DNA of 64,000 nucleotides, from contig NC_046681.1 in NCBI RefSeq assembly GCF_009870125.1, forward strand, positions 18,737,001-18,801,000, written 5' to 3'. Positions 57,254-64,000 of this stretch are shown here, one piece after another (position 1 is the stretch's first letter; every line of letters begins with the position of its first letter). The notes under the pieces are model-generated. The model saw nothing but the letters and a program-made list of their open reading frames with translations. It searched no databases and had not been told where the DNA came from. The translations under genes and the position numbers were made by a program. The stretch is from Drosophila pseudoobscura (Eukaryota; Arthropoda; Insecta; Diptera; Drosophilidae).

Positions 57254-60200
57254 TGTTGCTCTTCTGCTCAGGCTCAGAGCATTTTCAAAACTGAAACTAC
57301 GCCGTTGCCATTGCCAGATGATCGCTGCGCTCTATCCAAAATAACAGGACGGTCAGAAGTCCTTTTAGGGGTGGTTTGCCAAACGGGCGGAGAATTCGCC
57401 TACCTACCTAAATTACTTTTGCCTTTTGGAGATGGAAAACCCATTCGATAGTTGTCCGAATATCGCCACAGCTGTGGCCTACTTTCGCTGAAATCTGTGC
57501 TACAAAAATTTAAAGAAATTTATATTCAATTTAGAGGCTCTGCTCTGTATAGAAATCCGCTATATATATAGGAAAATGCAGTAAAATTACGAAAATAGTA
57601 TTATATTCTTTCAATTTTATGATTTTACCAATGAACCATACAAAATATATTTTCTGAAAGAGATTAGATTTCTGCGGATTTATGCAATGCAATTAAAACA
57701 CATATATTATATAAGGAAGAGGCAGGTAACATTCATTGGTAACCCCTTTGCAGGTTATATGGTTCAATAAAATACAAGCCGATTGTTCCTACGGCAGCTG
57801 TAAGCTGGTTTAAGCTATATTACAACTGTGAACATAATAAATAATGATAATCTCCAAAAGATAAGGCTCAACCTCTTCGACTTCTATCACAGTTAACGAC
57901 CCAGAAGGGTTTTATTGTGGGAATAATAAACAACAGGTGGTCGGTCGGTGGTCTTTGTAGTTGAGTGGAGTTCTACAACTAGTAGGCCGATTTCGATTAA
58001 ATATAAATAAATGATGAAGAAAAGATAATATATTCATGTATGTAGTTTAGTTGCAGTGTCTTCGAAACAATGGATGCTCCATGGCAGTTATACTTACTAT
58101 TTAAATAAATATTAGTTTGATTTCGATCAGATCTTTCCAAATCTGAAACAATCGGTTCTTGATAATGATATCAATTTCTTCTCTGGCTTCCACAAAAAAA
58201 TTAGGATACCCCGTGCGCTAGACAACCGTATGCTGATTGTAAAATACGGGTATTGTCTGCGAAGGATTGCAAAAAATTACGAGACACTACAAATAGCCAG
58301 TGCTCTCTGGCTTTCTCTCCAAACGAACTCTGAAAATTTAAATTTCTTTATTTTTAATAATTTTTTAGTTGGTTTTTTTTTTTGTATGCTTATGCTGCGC
58401 GTTGTTTGCTGCTTTTTTATTATTTTTTTGTTTAGTGCTTACTACGTCATCAATTTTAATTACATTTTACTCGTAACTTGTACAATATATATTCTATATA
58501 TAATATATATTCGTATATATATATATATATATATGCATTTCATTTTTTGTCCAATTTCTGTCGTATAGGCATATGTTGTTAGGTATATATAGTGTTGTAT
58601 TGTATCTGATTTATAGTACATTATTGTTTCTATTTAGTATTGTTACTGTTTGTTTGTTGCTTCTAAATTGTATGTTAATTTATGGGGGCATTCCAAGCGT
58701 ATGCTTTCTTTCTCAAATCTCCTTCTTCCCTCTTTCCTCTTCCCAAGACTTCCCGCTGCGTTTAGGAAACATTTACAGCACTTTGCCGGTTAATTGTTAA
58801 TAATCAATATGTTCGAGAGTGTTTATGTTTGTTTGGGGTGATAGAGAGGCATACTGTTATTACTATTCTCACGTTTATTCACTACGCAACTTACAAATAA
58901 ATCTTAATGTTTGCCATTTCATTCGTTTTTAATATTGCCACACAATAGAATTTCTTCTGGTTGGTACTTAAAATTGCCTTCGCTTGCTACACGTTATATC
59001 ATTAGTTAATAATCGTACAATATATATGTATTTATATACTCTATATGCATTCTATAAACTGCGCTCTATACACATCACCAGAAATTCAAAAAACACCAAA
59101 AACTAACACGCATAAACGACTACATCAATACATACGAGTGTCACTGTGTGTGTGTGTGTTTACGTGGGTTCATACTGTAGCCAAAATCATCTAATTCCAA
59201 AAGTGACAAACTAAAATCCTTCAAAATAAAAGTCTCGCACTAAAACTTAGCTTAGAACATCTTGCATATGATGAAATGATTTGTTAATTTTTTGTTTGTT
59301 ACAATTTTCAATTGTTCCCTGCATTCTTAGTGTATTTAAAAAACTCTCACTTTGCTGTCTGTCGATATTCGGTATTTAAGTTATTTTGTAAAAATTAAAC
59401 AATTAAATAAAACGAAATTGCATCTTAAAATGTCGTCAAACAAACAGTGTTAGGTTTGCCGTTTATTTGTGGTACAATTACAGATTTTTAAATTATATTA
59501 AAATTGTATATCAAGCATTTAATCCATTAAAAAAATTAAATGTATAAAATGTTGCATTTAAAAGGAAGCATAATGTGTGTGTGTGTGTTTGTGTGGGGTG
59601 TTTCTTCTTTAAATAATTAAAATGTTGACTCATCTTTAATAATAGTTTTGTATTTGTATATATATATTTTTTTTCGATTTTTCATATTGTTTTTTTGTTG
59701 TTTTTGTAAAATTTAAAGCAGATATGTTGTTTTGCTTGTGGCGCTTGGGGCGTTCTTCATTATCGTTTCGCTTTGTTTTCGCTTTCGTTTCAACGTGTTC
59801 TTGTTGTGTGGTTGTTTTTCAACTGTTTTCAACATAAGCACAGTTTATAGGGTTATAATTAATTATAATTTTAGAGTTGTGCCTAGTCGTCATATATATA
59901 CTATAGATGTATATATGTATGCGGGGGTATGGGTTGTTGGTTGTTTTTTTCTTTCGGGGACTGTGGTTGTGGTTGTTGTTAACTTTAATAGTGGGGTAAT
60001 AACTTGTTGTTATAGGTTTTAGTATTCATATATCATAATCGTAATTGTAATCGTAATTTTAATCATAATGATAGCGGGCGGCACACGCCCAACTAAAATC
60101 TATTTCGATCTACAGATCCTCCATTTTTCTCATCCGCTCGATCGTCCACTGCCGTACGATCCTCATCTCGTACTCAATCTTATCATTATCCATCCTGCCT

Positions 60201-60472
60201 CCTCAATTATTACTTTTAGTAGTTCAACTAACATTAAATATAATAATTTGTTGTTTTCCTTATTCTTTTCTCTTTCTCTCATTAGTTTTTGTTGCTTTTG
60301 ACTTATCCCTATACTTTCCTCGTCATATTTCTGTATATGTATATCGTAATCGTACGCTCAATATGCGTCTTATCTCATCATTCATCCTCAAAATCATCAG
60401 CAGAGGGTTATTAATGATATTAAAACTGGGGTTTTAGGTCCCCCCGCATATCCACTGCGGGGGTTTTAATAA

Positions 60473-60522
<50 letters not shown>

Positions 60523-61433
60523 CGATGAAAGTGTGTGTTATATATATGATTCTCTCGCCTTGGAAAATGCAAAACTAATACATGTGTGATTGTAGATTTT
60601 CGATCGATTTCCAAGGATTCTGATGCGTGTTATTTACAAACTATAATTTATACATAAGATAATTATATGTATAGTATGTGTATCTGCATATGGTTACGTT
60701 TGATGAGGATGCTTCTATGAATGTCGCTCTCTATATGAATATAATCATAACTTAGTCAAAACACAATATAAAATACATGATGAGGCGCGCTTTTGCTGCT
60801 GGTTACAGACACACTCTCCAGGTAAAAGGTTTCACAAAAAGTGGGAAAAAAGTGAAGTCCGATGGATAGATTTAGCACAGCTAAATGGAAAACCCCTTTC
60901 CTAATACCAAACACCATCCTGACAACAAAATCGCGCAAACCGCCGCCTTGCACACATTTCAGAAATGTTGAAAACACGTGGAATAAAATGGACGCTAAGC
61001 GCCCAAAGCATTAAAGATACACAGAGAGAGAAATAGAGACCGAGGGGCGAGAACAAACTATGAGATGATTCGTATTGCACGTTAAAGCTGGCGGCGGAAG
61101 CAGACAAAGGTGTGGATGACGTATTGAATATAGGATTGGCGGGAAAGTTAGAGACGAAAGAGAGAAGGAAGACTGCAGGAATACAGGATACAGCGTCCTG
61201 TTGTTCTGTAATCTACGCGTACGCGTAACCAGCGCGCTGTTAAAAACTATTGTATAACTAGCTGCTTATATGGGATGGGGGGTGCGGATCAATGATGCTG
61301 ATTGCTTCAGCTCTCACCACGCCGCCGTCGACGTTGTGGTTAGTGTTGAGGTGGTGGTGCTGCTGCTGCTGGTACTGTGGGTACTACTGTGGGCTGTGGT
61401 GGGAGCGTAGCCGTGCAGGAGGGGGGGCTACTG
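57254..61433. other. F-box gene 5' flank and probable crol 3'UTR
   Basis: More than 4 kb of AT-rich DNA. From about 58200 the plus strand is strongly T-rich with (TA)n microsatellites at about 58508-58533 and 60472-60514 and TG runs near 59142 and 59574. A long minus-strand 3'UTR of crol is the likeliest content of the right part. No coding exon is seen. Confidence 0.45.
60472..60514. repeat. (TA)n microsatellite
   Basis: About twenty TA units with flanking TATG variants; no other structure. Confidence 0.9.
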
Positions 61434-63477
61434 TTAGTAAACCACCGGATGCTGTTCGACATTGGCCGGCAAATGCTGCAGCTGCATGGCAGCACGGGCG
61501 AGGGCACTGGGATCGCTGATCAAGGCGATAGGCACCTGTGGCGGTGGCTGCTGCTGCTGCTGCGGCGGTGGGGGCGCCTGCGGGTGGCCCTGCTGCTGCT
61601 GCTGATGGTGTTGCTGCTGCTGCTGTTGATGCTGCTGCTGACGGTGCTGCTCCTGCTGCTGATGGTGATGGGCAGCCTGCTGAATCGAGAGCTGCAGCAG
61701 TTGCTGCTGCTGTTGGAGCTGCTGCTGCTGTTGCTGATGGGCGGCCACTGCCTGCTGCTGATGCTGAGCCGCCACCTGTTGCTGGTGCTGCTGATGGGCT
61801 GCCGCCGCCGCCTGCTGCTGGGCGGCTGCCTGCTGTTGGGCAGCCGCTGCAGCGGCAGCCTGTTGCTGAGCGGCCTGCTGCTTCTGCGACTGCTGCTGGG
61901 CGGCAGCGTTATGCGAAATCAGCGTCGAGGTGACCAGCGGCACCAGACCCGGCGTCAGTTGGACCGCACCCGCGCCGCTCGCGGCACCGGCCGTGATCTG
62001 CTGGATGGTGTGCATCGTGGTCGACGAGTGGTGGGGAACTGAAACGGTAGGAGAACCGAATAAGTTGGGCACATTGGGACTCGCTTGCGCTAGCGCAGTC
62101 GTGTATGCCGACTCACTTATGATCGGTTTCACTTCCTGCTTGACTTGCGTCAGCACACCAGCCGGTATTTGCGGATGCGGATGCACGGGTGGTGGCGGCA
62201 TCATAGCATCCGGGTGATTCATCTTCATGTGGCGCTTCAAATTGCCGCGCTCGACGAAAGCCTTGCTGCACAGAGTGCACGCGTGTGGTTTCTCGCCCGA
62301 ATGGGAGCGCATGTGCGAGACCAAGTGACCTGCGAAACGGACAATGGAAGCGACATGAAGATCTGTGATCTGCGAGGATCTTGAATTTCGAAAACGGCTA
62401 TTGGGCTCTCGTTTTATTCATTTTTCATTTTCTGTTTGTTTTTCTGTGTTACGATTACTGCAGCCGGGGGATCGCTTCCACAGAGCGGCCATGCGGCGGC
62501 AACAGGGGAGATGCACGTGCCGCGTGCGACATTGGTACCGATCTCAACCCTTAGAACTGTGGAAACGACCCCCACCACTGGCCACTGCCTTGTTTTTTTT
62601 CGTTTGTGAGGGAACTGTGGGAGGTAGGACACTGGGGACTAGGGCAGGGCCGTGGGTGTACGGCTGGGGCTGGGGACACTATGCTGACGCCACGTCTCGC
62701 GTGCTCACACACATTGGGCGGCATAGGCGCACCACTCACCTTTGCAGATAAAGTTCTTGGGGCACTTCTCGCAGGAGAACGGACGCTCCATCTCCTGGCC
62801 CTTGGTGTGGCTGCGCTGATGGAAGAGCAGGTTGCCCTTGAGGGGGAAGGACTTGCCGCATGTCTCGCAGGTGAAGGGTCGATCGCCGGTGTGACAGCGT
62901 GACATGTGATTGATCAGATGCTCCTTGCGGGTGAACGGCTTGTTGCAAACGTTGCAGCAATGCGGATTGTCGCTTGAGTGCTGGCGCATATGGTTGTTGA
63001 GGTGCTCCTTCCGTGTGAACGTCTTCTGGCAGTACTCGCACTTGTGCGGCGAGTCGCCCGTATGCAGGCGCACATGATTCGTCAGGTGCTCCTTCCGTGT
63101 GAATGTCTTCTTGCAGTAGGAGCAACGGTGCGGCGAGTCGCCCGTGTGCTGACGCACATGGTTCGTTAGGTGCTCCTTGCGCGTGAACGTCTTGGTGCAG
63201 TATGTGCACTTGTGCGGCGATTCGCCTGTATGTTGCCGTACATGATTAACCATGTGATCTTTGCGCGTGAACGCTTTCGTGCAGTACGTGCACTTGAACG
63301 GTGTCTCACCCGTGTGCTGGCGTATGTGATTGACCAGATGCTCCTTGCGCGTGAACGTCTTCATGCAGTAGGAGCAGCGATGAGGCGACTCTCCCGTGTG
63401 CTGGCGCACGTGATTTAACAAATGCTCCTTGCGCGTAAACGTCTTGGAGCAGAAGTCGCACCGATGCGGCGTCTCGC
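61434..63477 (-). CDS. crol: Crooked legs C2H2 zinc-finger transcription factor (3' part)
   Basis: An ecdysone-regulated nuclear factor needed for metamorphosis, leg morphogenesis and Wingless control. Two exons are in the window, 63477-62740 and 62329-61434; the open phase at 63477 requires upstream exons beyond the right edge or in unrecognised sequence. Ten C2H2 fingers are visible, joined by TGE-type linkers. Most share the hallmark KTFTRKEHL core (fingers of type CSYCMKTFTRKEHLVNH), and the ninth is split by the intron (FICKG|HLVSHMRSH). After the last finger come a Pro-rich linker, PIISESAYTTALAQASPN, and long Gln/Ala/His-rich runs ending in HPVVY. The run of near-identical fingers is diagnostic of crol. 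Confidence 0.93.
61540..61900 (-). repeat. crol: CAG/CAA-type polyglutamine-alanine region of crol
   Basis: On the plus strand a dense CTG/TGC run (minus strand CAG/GCA) encodes alternating polyGln, polyAla and Gln-His blocks. It is a likely length-variable, transactivation-type region. Confidence 0.85.
62330..62739 (-). other. Intron inside the crol zinc-finger region
   Basis: A 410-base GT-AG intron that splits the ninth finger in phase 1. No nested RNA gene is recognised. Confidence 0.8.
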
Positions 63478-64000
63478 CTGCTTGCGTGGCAAAAGTGTGA
63501 GGAGATATCAAGAAAATGTTTAGAGATTAGTAATCATTCATCATTAACCCTCAAGTCAGGGCGGAGGCAAGGCTGGTCATGGCACAGACGGGTGCATGGC
63601 AGTGCAGTACGATACACGTCACATCTCCTTGGCGATGGGGGAGAAGAATGCGTATATGTGTGTGTGTGTGGCTGTAGCATGTGGCATGTGGCATGACAAG
63701 ATACAATATTATAACTCTTATACATCCTGTAAATATGATCAAGGATATGTGGTGTAATCGGTAATCGGTTATCGAATCGGTTAATCGACTTCTCTTCTTT
63801 TCACCCCATCCCTAATTTGAGAGTTCGTTATCGCTGCTGCTCGTGCACCAATCGTGCGCCGTCGACTTCTGTGTGTTTGTTTGCGTGTCAAAGCGTATGG
63901 TGTTTATATTTTATTTTTGTTTACAGAGTTGAACCTTTAGCAGCTACATATGTATATATGGGGGGGATATCGGGAATCAAGGTTCTGGGAGCTAGCGTGT
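63478..64000 (-). other. crol intron or upstream flank
   Basis: The exon begins with a CAG acceptor at 63478-63480, so this is intron. It holds a TG microsatellite (about 63656-63669) and 'atcggtaatcggttatcg' words near 63756-63780. No exon is recognised. Confidence 0.6.

Noticed and set aside
58230-58568. Hydrophobic plus-strand frame in the T-rich region
   Set aside because: Composition is explained by T-rich DNA; it contains TA microsatellite sequence and no conserved motif.
61377-62042. Leu-rich 221-codon plus-strand frame over crol
   Set aside because: It is the antisense of crol polyglutamine codons (CAG read as CTG).

Overview
This is animal nuclear DNA from a Drosophila species. The evidence is compact genes with short GT-AG introns, Drosophila housekeeping core-promoter motifs (Ohler motifs 1 and 6), DINE-1-like repeats, and above all msl-2 with intact Sex-lethal/UNR control elements. 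Every gene I can name with confidence is, from memory, on Muller element B (D. melanogaster 2L). The repeats are compatible with an obscura-group fly, but I cannot prove the species from sequence alone.

Layout, left to right. 1-2436 (+): 3' end of a PQ-loop (SLC66A1-like) transporter whose frame runs on, past a TAG and then a TGA, into very long open extensions. 5169-7754 (+): Ced-12/ELMO. 8447-10180 (-): an ankyrin-DHHC palmitoyltransferase (Patsas-like). 11361-14321 (+): threonyl-tRNA synthetase with two candidate alternative N-terminal exons. 15803-16429 (-): Rab6. 17136-17755: a decayed arrow/LRP5-6 fragment. 17996-18796 (+): a secreted S1 serine protease. 19613-21413 (+): a SNX1/2-type sorting nexin. 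23805-24715 (+): a ZFAND2B-type AN1 protein. 25056-28239 (-): COG3, divergent from Sec5 at 28595-31476 (+). 31645-33114 (-): a secreted TULIP/JHBP-like protein. 34902-38295 (-): msl-2. 39694-41256 (+): a FAM151/menorin protein. 42425-47389 (-) and 51618-53346 (-): two CD36-family receptors. 55811-57253 (-): an F-box/LRR-like protein. 61434-63477 (-): the 3' half of crooked legs (crol), which continues beyond the right edge.

Several neighbours share a cellular theme. Rab6, COG3, Sec5, SNX1 and the DHHC enzyme all act in Golgi, exocytic or endosomal trafficking. Ced-12 and CD36 receptors act in engulfment and lipid or debris uptake. The genes are nevertheless independent units, mostly arranged as convergent or divergent pairs.

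The most rewarding signals are these: (1) the double stop-codon readthrough candidate at the left edge, where the first stop has a near TMV-type UAG-CAG-UU context; (2) msl-2, which carries a 109-nt U-rich 5'UTR intron, a seven-tract SXL array with the UNR-type GAGCACGUGAA element in its 3'UTR, and a much enlarged repeat-rich middle; (3) alternative ThrRS N-termini that would switch the enzyme between cytosol and mitochondria; (4) a dispersed promoter-like repeat of GGTATATTT units upstream of Ced-12, Snx1 and msl-2.
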